NCBI GenBank assembly: GCA_000708835.1
Contig: DF237446.1
Span: 1-64,000, forward strand
DNA from: Klebsormidium nitens
Lineage: Eukaryota > Streptophyta > Klebsormidiophyceae > Klebsormidiales > Klebsormidiaceae
Reading direction: 5' to 3'
DNA length: 64,000 bases
Below the pieces are notes generated by a model that had not been told where the DNA came from, did no database searches, and saw only the letters and a program-made list of their open reading frames with translations. This document shows, piece after piece, positions 9,902-22,000 of the stretch. The first letter of the stretch is position 1. Each line of letters starts with the position of its first letter. Made by a program: the position numbers and the translations under genes.

Positions 9902-12900
9902 TTAGCAAACGCAATTCACTGAATCAGGAAGCAGATACACCGTTCCTTCGTCAAGATCATGCACGGTGGCAAAGAACTGTCTTAAAGACTTACCCCAGTC
10001 GAGGTTCTTCTCGACCATGTTCTCTAACTCGATTTTGAACACCCTTGACGTAACAGCGATATCGTCTCGTTCGCCCCCAGCACAGTTCACTCCCACCACC
10101 CTTCCCTTCTCGAAGGATGGTCCCCCGCTCAGCCCCCGCCTCCCCCAGCCCTCCGACCCAAAAGACTTTCCGGGTCCCAGCTCGATCATGAAATGCCCCT
10201 TGTCTTGAAGAAGCTCCACCGGGCTCCCCGACTCGGGGTCCATTCGGCCGAAACCGACCTGAAACAGTAAAGTGTGCGTGTTTCTCGACACATTGTCAAG
10301 TGTCTGTACTTTCAGACCACTGTACTTGAGCTGCGAACCTCACACGCACGGCCTTCATGAGGGGCATACTTGCCAAGCAAAGGGGGCACATGTTCTATAT
10401 TCCCAGCAAGACGGCCTTCAAAGCTTGTAAAGCACCCCATGCTTTACCAAACAGATCTTTCAATAGTTCGTCCTGAAGGCACTTCCATCGAAGAAGTCGT
10501 GCATAAGCTGTAGCCTTTTCCCGTTCCTCCTACGGGCCCCTTAGAATAAAGGCAAGATCCCCTAAAGTCAGGTATTATGCAGGTTCAACAAGAGACTTCA
10601 TTTCAGCAACATTCCATCGCTTCACGCTTGGCTTGCCGCAGATCTAGGCACGTCACAAACTTGCAGCCGCACTCTCGAACCAAAGCTCATTCAAAAAAGA
10701 CAGACGCATCCGAGGGGGCTTGTAGACTCGAGGTTTTCACCTTCACAATTTGATGCTTTGGTGTTAGGAAGGTGCGGCCCAACGTGGTGGAGAGGGCGGG
10801 AACCACCTTCGATACTTCCTCTGTTTCTCTCAAGGGAGCAACTTGGAGGACGGCATAGTCACAATCATAGCGGGCCCTCCGGTCACGGGCCTGCATTTGG
10901 TCAAAAAGGGACTTTCAAGTTTGTGAAGCGTTCCACATAGGCAAGCACGCTGACGATCTGACGTAAGGCTTTGTCCGTGTGCTTGTATGTCACTTACAAA
11001 TCATGCTCTTCTTATCATAGTTTGTAATGAAACCATTCAAGATGTGAGCTACCAGCTGCTTTCAAGATGCAAGTATGGCTCTCAATGCCTGGCTATACTC
11101 AAAAACGTGAAGGTATCAAGCGCTTATACGTCTACGAATCAGATTCTTTCTTTCTCAGGCGAGTCGAAGTAACAACCTGTAGCCAATGGGTTGCAAAGGA
11201 CGTCAAAGAGCACTCTTGTCTCAAGTGAAAGTTTAGTTGACATCAAGATTCTCAAAGTGTCAGTGTCTCACCTCGACGTAGCTCTGCGGCATAGCCACAC
11301 TCTTGACTGTATAATCGTTGTGACCGTTGCCGTCGGGAGTCATGAATCTGACGTGCGCAGCCTCGATGTCCTTGAGGGGGTGAAAGAGGTGCGCGGAGGA
11401 GAGAAGTCCGTCGGGTCCGACTAGGGCATCCGCCCCATCGTCGCCAAACTCGGGCCTGAACGTTGAACCAAGAATGGCTCCCTCCTTCTCGTTGTCGACA
11501 AAGACCCGTCCGATGGATGTAAAAGGAGCCACCGTGGGCTCATCGACAACCTAGATAAATGGAGAGCAACCTGATTCCTCTAGATTGCCCATAAAAAGTC
11601 AAGCCCAAGAGTCACTTAAAATTCGACCATCCTCGAAGATGAACAAGCACGTGCTATCACCAGGTACTGCAGATCCATGTCTTTCAAGAACCAACATGGT
11701 TGTGTCGACAGGGAAAATTGTGGTAACCAAGCATCTACGGCCTACTTGTTGCCCTCGAGGGCCAGAGCAGACAAAAGCTTCACGATCTAACAAGATTCCC
11801 GTCCCATTTGGATGCTCGTCAAGTGAGAAACAAGCTAAAGCCTGTTTACCTCGCATCGCTGACACTTCATAACCGCATCAGACCTGGCACGGATCGAGTC
11901 GTGAACGATCTCTGGGCGGCGATGGTGCAATTGACATAGATGTGGTTTGCTCTTTAACTACGACAACCTGCATCAGAGAGAGATTGCTGAAGGAGAAAGG
12001 AATGATCTTCTTACCTCTATCAAGCCCTGCTTGCCCTGCAAGACGTAGATAACAGGATAGTCAGTGAGGATCAATCGACTCGATCGACTGTGAACCAAAA
12101 CCAGAAAACCTCGCAGCCGGACTCAGTGATAGAAGAGGGTGCTCATCAACAAGGTCTGATTAGATTCCTCCATGTAAAGCCAGACTGTTGTACAGTCCTT
12201 ACCGTTGCTGCCCACCTGGGCTTCTTCTTTTTGTTCTTCTGTGAGCGCAGTATGCTTGATCCTCGACTCGCTTCAAGAGCCTGCAAAAGAGGAAGACCTG
12301 GATGAAAGAGGTATATGAAACCAGTGCGGATGATCCTCGCTACCGGAGCCTCATCAAAAACCTCGACAGGACTCTTCAACAAATAGACCCACGTTGAGGT
12401 CTGACTATGCTCTCATTTACTGATGATTTCCTCAAGTCCCTAAGTTACTTAAGAACTTCCGGAAGAACTCACCGTCTGGTGGGCCGCTGCATACAATGCC
12501 TTGAGCTCTGGAAGACCCTCTGGCACGTCGTAATCTGTGTCAGACTGGGGGTCATAAGCCTCCGGGGAAAGGTAGCCCCCAATCGCGATCATGTCGCCAT
12601 ACTGCAAATGAAGCCGGCCAATTTTATACAGAGGTAAACAGACCCCAGGAAAGATGGCAAAATCGCTGCCTTGAACCATCAAAAGCCAAGCGCAATGGTC
12701 CATGATATGCAGGTGTCTTTTCCTGCGAGGGTCTTGTTCTTCATTCTTTCATGGAATTGTGCAATTAAGACCAGGTATAGCTTTAGACTGGGAAGGTTTA
12801 CCTGCTTAAGCGCATCCTGCGCCTCGTTTGGAATGTCATAGTTGGTGTCCCTTTGCGGATCGTAAATGGCAGTATCTGGCGATGCCTGCACAAACTAACA

Positions 12901-13373
12901 TCAAATAAACGACCCATTTTTGGATTTTGCAGGTTGATCACCGGGACTTGCAGAGGTTGCTGAACCCTCCCTGTAACGCATCTGTTCATAGCTTCTCAAA
13001 TGAGATTAGAAAGTCCCTACTCACAATTGGCGCCACGCGCGATTCAGAGCAGAGAACAGGGATAAAACACCTTATCATGATTGTTTGTAAAATCACTCTA
13101 GGCTGGATGAAAATAACACTCATATTACGGTATTTGCATGGGGCCTGAAGGTTGAATCAGTACATTGTGGGCATGAATCATAGTCACCACCATGCAGCGG
13201 CAACCAAATAAGTTGGTAATTTGCACTCCGTGCCATGGGGCAAAGTCTGAGGCCTCAGTCTTAAAGCAAGCACTTACACTTGTTGTGGACAGCGAATCAG
13301 GTGCGCCCTCCCGCTGGGACAGCAGGCCCGATGCGCCCTCCCATGGGGCGCGAGTGGCCACTTCCTCGGGCGT
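9902..13373 (-). CDS. Trypsin-like (chymotrypsin-fold) serine protease, 5' end unresolved
   Basis: Reading 5' to 3' on the minus strand, supported exons are 13278-13373, 12802-12885, 12473-12601, 12203-12280, 12015-12035, 11884-11967, 11272-11550, 10741-10890 and 9902-10258. All are phase 0 and flanked by AG and GT, and together encode about 425 residues before a TAA at 9902. The catalytic triad is visible: His in 'LLSSAHLF' (exon 11272-11550), Asp in 'YDCDYAVLQV' (10741-10890) and Ser in 'GLSGGPSF' (last exon). The Ser loop reads GLSGGP rather than the usual GDSGGP, so the acidic residue before the nucleophile is replaced by Leu. Upstream exons are not protease: a basic segment ('KNKKKKPRW') and two related modules, 'YDPQRDTNYDIP' and 'YDPQSDTDYDVP', in adjacent exons. 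The 12203 exon is open further upstream to about 12382 and may be longer. The start codon and any signal peptide were not found; they may lie between 13374 and about 15000. Confidence 0.75.
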
Positions 13374-16078
13374 CTGCATTACACACAAACTTCTGACTCA
13401 AATCTGCAGCTTGTTCTGCAAACTCCAAAAGAAAGCAGATGTCAAGACAGTCTCCTGATGAAGCATCAAGTTCCAAATCTTGATAATCCACCCTTTGGAG
13501 CTGACAAAAAGTCATCCTACGTTGAGCACGCCAGTATCAACTGCGGCAACTCTCTGCTTGATACATCAATGTCAAGAGTGGTTCTGTTTTGGAGGCTGGA
13601 GTTTTCGAAATAGACGCAACTCGAACAATGCTGCTTCTATTGCATGTAGCTGTTCCCTTCATATGAAACCTGAAAGGACAAACGCATGCTTGTGCAGTAC
13701 AGCCTCATTCATCTGAATCATAGTGCCAGTCAGGAACCTCAATCTGCTATATAGCTTATTGGCATGGAAGTAGAGCTCTCTTAACAGCAACAGCAGCAAA
13801 TTGATATTTGGATATGTGGGTGGCTGCTATTTCAGTCTCTGAAATCAGGCCAGCCATCAACCTCTCCATTCATCATGCGAAATGGTACCGCATAGTTCTG
13901 TGCAACAAGATGAAGCATGCAGTTCCATGCCAAGGCATTGTACATATATCAAGGAAAAGAGCAGGACTGCAGACAACTTACCTCTAGCCCCAATTGAGAC
14001 AGCCAACCGAAGGCATACAACAGCTGCCCAGCCATCCAGCCTCCCCTTCCTCTGCGGTCAAGCTATGATTAACCTCTTGTCACGGCCACCTAGTTTCTGC
14101 TAATCTGAGAAGTCCGCCGGCAAACGGCCTTGATCTTGAGAGGTTTCCCTAGCTTGTAGAAGACCTCATTTTGCAAGCAAAAAGGCTCACAACGACATGC
14201 TTGAAGTGCTTGGAACGGAGGATCTGGAGGATGGCCAAACCAAATGCCAAATTAATCATCCAATGGCAAATATTTGACTCGACTCAGCAGAAATTGTTGA
14301 AGAGTTATAATATAAGTGACATAGGGGGATGGTGAGCACTGAGTACCCAGCCAAAGGTTGCAATGAAAGAGAACTGACGCATCTGGGAATCGACCGCCAG
14401 TTTCTCTGCCGACGAATCCGACATATACAAAAAAGAGATTGTGATATCGACGGTGTACAATACATGAGATTGATCCCCTTTTTTCCATCGACGGTGTAAA
14501 TCAGGTACAATTCCGTCAGAGTAAACAAGCACGAATCACAGTACCTAAATCGACTCGGTCAGAGAAAACCGAGCCTCCAAGCGGTCAAAAGTGAGCGGCA
14601 AGTGCACACGGTCACATTGAACCGACTCATGTCACAGTATTAAACCGACTCGGTCACAGTTAACTGAGCCGCCATGAGTACGAAAGTGAGCGGTGAGTGT
14701 ACACTCAAACAGTGCTACAGCATATATGAGCAAAGCCTCAGTGTGAAAATGCGCAAGAGTGTGCTTATTGAAACCTTTGAGTGTGAGACGATTATTCTAG
14801 TGTGAGTGCCTGTTTACACCTTTTGAAACGCATTAGGCTCGTTGCGACCTGAGTGTCCATCATTGGCATCAATCGTCGGACGTCTTCCAAGTTCCGATCC
14901 ACGGTTCTCGAATTTTTCCAGGATGAGTCTCGACTCTCAATGGTTTTAATCGATCTGCTAGTGCAGATCGCGGCGCGCGACCGTCGAGCATAATTCTCAG
15001 GAAAGAATCAAGATAATATTAAGCCAAGATATTGTAATAGTAAGCTCCGACTATCACTAAAAACCCTAACCCAAAAAGATGCCTGCTCCGCACCCGTATC
15101 CACCCTGTTCACCATACTAACCCCACCCGTTCCAGTGCGGTTACCTTACTATTATCTCGGCTTATCCGGAAGCACGCTTTTGCTTGCATAATATTCGGCG
15201 AACTGAGGGCGGCATATCCACGCTCCGTCGTCGCTGTGTGACGTCATGTGGGCCTGGACGCCATCCGACGATTTGCAATGGCAGCCACGGTATAGGGGGA
15301 GTTCCCACGCGGCGGGCCGGGCCGGGCGGCCGCGCACGGCCTCGCAAGCAGTCGGCCGCCAACTTCCCCAGTACCATTCGCTGTATTAAGTATCGATCAT
15401 AGCGCGATTGGCTAGCTGGCCAGTTGACTCGAGTCGATCAGGATGATGCTCAGATGTGCGGGATGTTGCCACAGTACGGCGGCCACTAGAACATCTATCC
15501 GGAAGCATGGTCAAGTGGATGAAAGGCTCATGTTGCTTGCACGACCCCATGGATTGTTGTAGATGGGCTCCGCTCGCTTTAGTGTCTCTGCACGATCTCT
15601 CGGCAAGGAGATTCAATCAGCATTCGTGTCGTGCTAGGCACCGTCCGGCCGGGGACCTGCATGCTGCACTTGTGTTGCTTGCATGGCAGTGACCGCAGGC
15701 AGGCTAGCCGGACCGGCCATAATGCGATAGGCATGCCTGATCCAGGTTCAACCGTATGGAAACACATTCTCGACACGTACTTTACAAATGATGGGCTGAC
15801 GCATGAAGTGTCAGACTCATTGCACCTCAAAAGTGCATTCCTGATGTGCACTTTGCTGCACGAGGAGAACTCGATCACACTCTGGGGGCTTCATGTTTGG
15901 TGTGAGACAAGGACTTTGGACACACCATATGTGGCACCATCAAGATCGATAGACCTATCTATGGACCTACCCCTAACGGTACCTTGCAACCCAAAGTGGA
16001 GGTTTGCACCTTGTACATGATTGTCCTAGATAAAATACACAACACCTTATTTCAGACCGGGACAATCTGCGTGCGTCA
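13374..16078. other. Region without recognised gene; may hold the 5' end of the protease gene
   Basis: The minus strand at about 13440-13510 contains an acceptor followed by a short open segment ('VDYQDLELDASS'), which could be another protease exon, but no good donor was found. A direct repeat lies at 14546-14704. A telobox-like AAACCCTAA, common in plant promoters, lies near 15061. A GC-rich patch is at 15290-15350. A plus-strand open frame of 129 codons at 15631-16020 has no family resemblance. Confidence 0.35.
14546..14704. repeat. Direct repeat, two copies 95 bp apart
   Basis: Copies at 14546-14609 and 14641-14704 share the pattern 'cgactcggtca', 'aaccgagcc' or 'aactgagcc', 'aaagtgagcgg' and 'agtgtacac' or 'agtgcacac', with about 80% similarity by eye. 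They are non-coding. They could be an old tandem duplication or duplicated regulatory sequence upstream of the minus-strand protease. Confidence 0.6.
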
Positions 16079-19000
16079 TCAGTCCCGCTCAAGCACCTCA
16101 CCTGCGCTCTGGGAAGTCGGAATCGGTTCTACCGCTTTCTGCAAAACCTCGAAAGCCTCGAAGCTGCTGGTACCGTTCGACAATGTGCTATTTCTAGCGT
16201 GCAACTCGACCGCGAGCATCACTTCGTCCTCTATCCTCTCTATCTCTTGACCGGGGTCGATCAACGGGTCTTCGGGACTCCCAGTTCTTACCTTCGCCCG
16301 CTCTTCGATAACTGGCTCCGGCGAAACGGGAGGAGACGCGGGGTGAAACTGCATACACGCTGGCGAACGAGAATGGCGGTATATACTCTGCCCGTCCTTG
16401 CGGGCAGTTTGCCCGAGGGAGCCCCTCACACTGTCGCCCACCTACAAGCGAGGCATGAGATATAAGAAAACGGACAGAAAACTTGCTCTGTAAAACAGGC
16501 GCTTTGGGAACCTCAAGACAGAAAGATATGTTAGAAGAAACGCGGGTCCAAGTGAGTCTTCTGGGGAGCGTCCATGCAACAGCCGTCATGGGCTTCGGAG
16601 ATGCCAGCACAGTGTGCGCTGCTTTAATCGTGCACGCTTCGGAGGTCGGTACACACCTCTGAATAAAGGCAGTAATCATCATAAGCAACAAGAATACTGC
16701 CAGCAGCCGTCAAACAACGACTTGCACCGCTGCTAACTCGATTACAGGTCCTGAAACCACCTTGTTTACATGCACGGTGCCAGTCACGGGGCAAGCAAAT
16801 ATCCGCCAGCGCCGCTGCCAGCTGGCACCCGTTGCAACACGAGCTCGGTCCTTGACCGCTCATGAAACGCAAAAGCTGACCTCGACTTGGAATTACTTTT
16901 ACCCAGACGTTTGTTTAACCCAAGTGTTTTAACCCACCTTGTTCGCAAACACGTGCCACTCCACGTCCTTATGGTCCGCGAGCGCCGCCGCCAGCTGGCG
17001 CTTGTCGGGCCGCAGCGTCGGGAGCTTGCCCCGACCGTGGAACATGCGCATGCCGGTCACGAGCGATGACAGCTGGCTGCCCGGGTCGGTCATCGCAAAC
17101 AGGTCGGCCGCGGAAGCTACGATGAAGTCGAGCGCCGCCAGCTGGACGGCCAGGATGCATTTGCTTTGGTAAAAAATGCTGACCAGTGCAACTTTCAGTA
17201 CGAAAGTACCCGTGATAAGCAACCGGAGGCATCCATGACATGCAACCAGGATCAGTACGCAACCCGCGATAAGTAGGCAAAAGACGGGTAATTTAGCGCG
17301 GGGTTAGGGTGGATAGGGGTGCGGAACCTGTTGTACATCTGGTTAAAATCTTCGCGCAGGGTTTGGAGAATATTGTCAGTCCAGGGGGCGGAAAACTCCT
17401 GTGTCCTCGAATGGAAGCCGCTCTCGAAGAAAGCTTAATATACCAGTATAACTTGTTTACCGTCTGTAGCGTTACTCGTTGTCTGTGCTGTGGAGCTCCC
17501 ACGGTGACGGACGGTTTTTGGCGCTCGTCCCCTCATTTATCCGGTTCTGCTTCCTTTCGATCTTCGTGGCTTCAGTCTCGTTCTTTTCTGAAACTTCATA
17601 ACCAGGAAACAGGCAGCACAAGGAAGGAAAGGTGGCCTGAAAAGATTCGTCTTACAAGTTGAAGAATGGTAGGAACGGGCAGAGTTCGGTACCGCTTTCT
17701 GGCCCACCTTGGCTCGAGAACCGGTGAACGGCGCCAACTCCTCCGGACTGGCTAGCTGTTCCTTAGTCACGAAATAGGGGTACAACCCCCTAAGCGGAAC
17801 CAGTCTGTCGGCGCCCCCCCAGACCTCCGCGGTGGTCAGGTAGATGCGGGTGCGCCTTTTCACACCAAGCGCCGCCAGCATGAGGACAGCCTCCTCCGGG
17901 GTGAGTGGACATTGGCCCGTCTTGCGCTGGGTCTTGGGGTCGGGCGCCCTGGAAAGAAGATGCGAAAACGACTGACGTCAGCAAGCCGGAGCCTTGTGGG
18001 GCCGGAGAAAACAGCTTCTCGCTGACGTCAGCCCGGGTATCACCTGGAGTCCTCGGCTTGGACAAGGCGTATGCGTCTAGAGTCATTCCGATAATTTAAA
18101 AACAGCCAGAAATGGAGTCAAGCAGAACGCACTGAATCAGGACCTTACTTATGGGCTCTTTCAGCGCAGGAGCTGTGATGGCTGCGTAAAGGAGAGACTG
18201 AGTAGCTTATTTGATAGGTACGTCGGCCCAGTAAGAAGTGGTGCCTCGACGACGCGACAATGGTTTTGGGAGAGACCAGGCGGGACCGTCCGTGGTATCG
18301 CTTCTGGAAGTATCAGTGACAAAACAATCCTTTCAGGATGAGTGCATGATTCCAACTTGTCTCTCCGTGCGAGCAATGGCCAGGCATCGGCTATCAATGT
18401 AGACTCAACCTTTCACAACGAATTTTTTCCTTCAACATTGGGTAACGTATCGACCTTCGAACGCTGACCCCGTCACTTCGATATTAGTGAAGGTAAACAA
18501 CACCACCGAGACGCTTGAGTTCAGCACAATCTAAGAGACTCAGTTGCGTGACGACTCACTTGCCGTTCCGCTCCCACCGCGCAAGCGCCTCAAACTGCGC
18601 CTCCCTCAGTCGCCTCAGCTCTTTCCTTTCTTCCTCCCCGCCCCCAAAATCGCACATCGAAAACGCCGCCAATTTCGCCGGAAAGTTCGCATGCAGCGCC
18701 ACAAACCGCACCGGCCACCGCTCCTCTTCCTCGTACCGACTCCGCTCGACATCCACCGACACCCCTAGCCGTTCCCCGGGTTTCCCGGACCCCGCCCTGC
18801 GCCCGGGTTTCTCGGGATCGGCCACCGTGATCTCCTCCCCGACCGCCGGCGCGACACGTGTCCTCTCCGCGAGCCCCTTGGTGTCGTCACCAAGAACTAG
18901 AGCGGTCTCGACATGCACGACCTCCATTCCCTCGTCCCTCTCCAACACCGTGAGGGTTTCGTCTTTCCCGAGCTCGCGCCCCGGGCGCGCGCCGGCGCGC

Positions 19001-22000
19001 GCGCTCTGCTCCTGCTGCTTCCGTTTCCGCTCGTCGCGGAGCCGCTGGTTCCGCATGTACCGCTGCACCGCCTCCGGCAGATGGCTGATGTCATCATCCG
19101 CGCCCACGTCCTCTGCTAGCAGCCGGCGTTTTCCGCCACCCCTAGTTCCCACCAAAACCTCTTCGTCCCTACTTTCTACTGGCCTTCCCCTGCTTCCAGT
19201 ATTCCACACAGACTCCGTGCCACTGCTCTCTTCCACATTCGCCCCGCTCGTTGTTTCCAACGCGTTTCCGCCACCCCAAGTTCCTTCTACAGCTACCCCG
19301 CTTTTAAGTTGTCCTTTGCCCCTACTTTCTACCGCACCTTCTAGCAAACCTATTATACCGTTGTTCCTATCTACTTCGGGGTCTTCCACGAGACTCTCTT
19401 GTTGGTCGTCTCTTTCCAGGGACGTAGTCCGCCCCGCCATTTGCGCCCCCAACCTCTTTACCCCCTCTTCCGTTTGCAACACGCGCCTTCGAGGGCGTTT
19501 CTCCGCCCCGAAAGCAACCCCCACTAACTCGTTTGATGTAACTGACTCCGAAGAGTCAGCTTGACTAGTCTTCCTACTCCTATACGAGTTGTATTCTGAG
19601 CTACTCGAGCGCATCCGGTCGATCAGAAGGCGACCCATGGCCTGGATACGCGGCTGGAAGCGTAGCGCATGAAAGTTCACGCGGCACCTTAGTTTCTGCA
19701 ATGACAAGAGGCTGGTTTTAGGTAACCCGCTTCCCTTCAAAAAGCCAAAGGTTACGAACTCGGAGGCAGGTGCTTTGTCTTTCGAGAGTCGTTTGAAAGT
19801 ACTTGCTGGTAAGCTGACCCTTGGACCTGTTTAGAAACAAATATTCCTTCCAGTCCTGCAAGTAAATTCCATGACAACTTCGTTTCATGGCAACACGTCG
19901 AGGCATTTTGTTGAGGCATTTTGGAACAAGATAAAGGAAACGCCTTCATAGGCCGTCCACACCAGACCCAATTGGCACCAAAAGCGAGGAATACAACGTG
20001 CGCGAAACTTCGCACTGGCAGTCGGGATATCCCCGGCGGTAAGTAATGTCGCACATCCTCAAAAAGTGTTCTCTATACCTGGATTTCTGGAGGGATGGGG
20101 TCGAAGGCCAGTCGGTTGACGAACTGCCTCAGGTGGACCACGCGGTTGGTCCGGAGCACGGGCAGCAGCGTCTCTTCGTACAGCCGCAGGGGGGCCTCCC
20201 GAGGAAAGTCGGAGTCGTCGAACTGGGGGGGAAGATAGGGCGGGGTTCAAGATTGGGTTAAGGGGACATATGTATGTAGGAGGTGTCGCTTTGAAGTCAG
20301 AGATCGCTTCAGGGTTGATCTAAGTATGGGCGGTAGAAAAGACCTCTTTGTACGGCTTCAGGGGGGCTTCCAAAAGGATGAAGTCGGAGTCGAGGATTGG
20401 GAAAGGGTCGCAAAGGGTTGAGTTTGGGATTAACAAGCTGCGGGGAGGTAAGACGCGATAAAGTTGAGACTGGGCCGTTCAGTGTTAGCATGGATACAAG
20501 TGTTGGTCGCACCGTCTCCTTGTGCAACCGCAAGAAAAAGAGTTGCCTGAGGAACCTGAACCAAAGCAGATGTTCAAAAGTAGGGCAGTTTGACGGATGG
20601 ACAAAGAGATGCCTAAACCAGCCTTGTGGAGTGAAGGAGGAATACCCGGCTACGGGGAAGGTTGCGCACCGAAGTGGGAATCCAGGATGATCGCGAAGAT
20701 GTAAGCGAAGATCCAACCCTTTGTGGTAAAGAGACAAAAGGACGCGACGCTCACAACGCTGCCTGTATTTGCCAGGTTCAGCTCGGACAGCTCGGAGGGC
20801 AGTCGGTCCACGATTCGTACGTCTGGTCGGAGGTACTCCTTGAAGTGATCCGCGCTGAAGATGTCCTCAAACTGGCTGCAAGAAAAGGGACAGAACAGTA
20901 AAGATACTGAAGGCCAGTGAAGATACTGAACCCGCAATATGGAAAGCGCAGGTTCTGACACATTTAGTGAGTGCTCTCGGCTGAGTCAAAGTGGTTGCGG
21001 GGAAGGGGAGAGTGAGGGGCAGCTTCGGGGTGTAATCCGAAATTTCGAAGCAGCAATCAACATGCAAGTATTCCCAGATTGGCAGACAGTACACAATTTG
21101 ATAATTTGCGAATGAGGCGAGATCGTCGGCAAGCTCAGCAAACGGTCAGAAAGGGCACGCTTGTTCGGAAAGTTTGCGCTTTTACCTGCCGTCAGCAACG
21201 CCGTTCTGCGGAATGAACTCCGGGAGTACGAGCGTCAGGTTGAGATGGCGGGCGAGAGCAACGGCGTTACAGACCTGCGGAGAAAGCGCTGCGATTGGTT
21301 ACTGGACGGTTGCTACAAGATTAAAATTTGGGCATCAACACTGCTCAACCATTCTAACATTGACACTGCTCACAACTGGGTCACTGCAGATAAGAGTCAT
21401 CGAAGAATTGCAAGTTTTATCTATCCACGCCAAATGAAAAGACGATTCTGAACTACGGCATGAGAGTGTCCGACTGCGATCGAACGGCTGAGATCCTTCC
21501 CTTCGTAGACGATGACATGTCGCAAAACCCGAGGTCAACGTAGGAGCGATCACGGGGGAAAGAAAACGGCAGACATTAAGACCTCGCATTTTTACGCTCT
21601 GACCCGTTTCGTCGTAGGAAGACGTCCCAATTACCGTAAGGGCTCCTCCTTCAAGACAAACTCATTGATCTTTGACGCCGAGGTACAACGGCCAGAATAC
21701 TCCGTAACAAGACCCTCACCGCCACTCGTTGCTGGTTGATTCCCCCTTCCACGCTGACCAGAAGATACCCGTTCGACTCCCCCTCTAGCGGGGGCGGCAC
21801 CCAGTTCCGCCCCCTCTGGTCCGCGCAGATCTCCCACGTGCCATTCGCGGGTGTCTCGGCCCACGGACCGTGAGCGTCGGGCTTCCATTCCAACTGCAGG
21901 ACAACGATGAACGGTTAGTTTTGGGGAACGAATAGATATCCTGCTTTCCTGTGCGTCCTGACCTGAGCTCATCAACCGCTTACGCATCCTGGATCTGCTG

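Noticed and set aside
11599-11865. 89-codon minus-strand frame between protease exons
   Set aside because: It is not bounded by usable AG and GT sites, and the flanking exons already join in phase 0 without it. Treated as intron.
15055-15075. Interstitial telomere repeat (AAACCCTAACCC)
   Set aside because: Only about one and a half units are present. A telobox-type promoter motif or chance is more likely than a telomere remnant.
15631-16020. 129-codon plus-strand frame next to the fucosyltransferase 3' end
   Set aside because: No recognisable motif and no second exon; probably chance.
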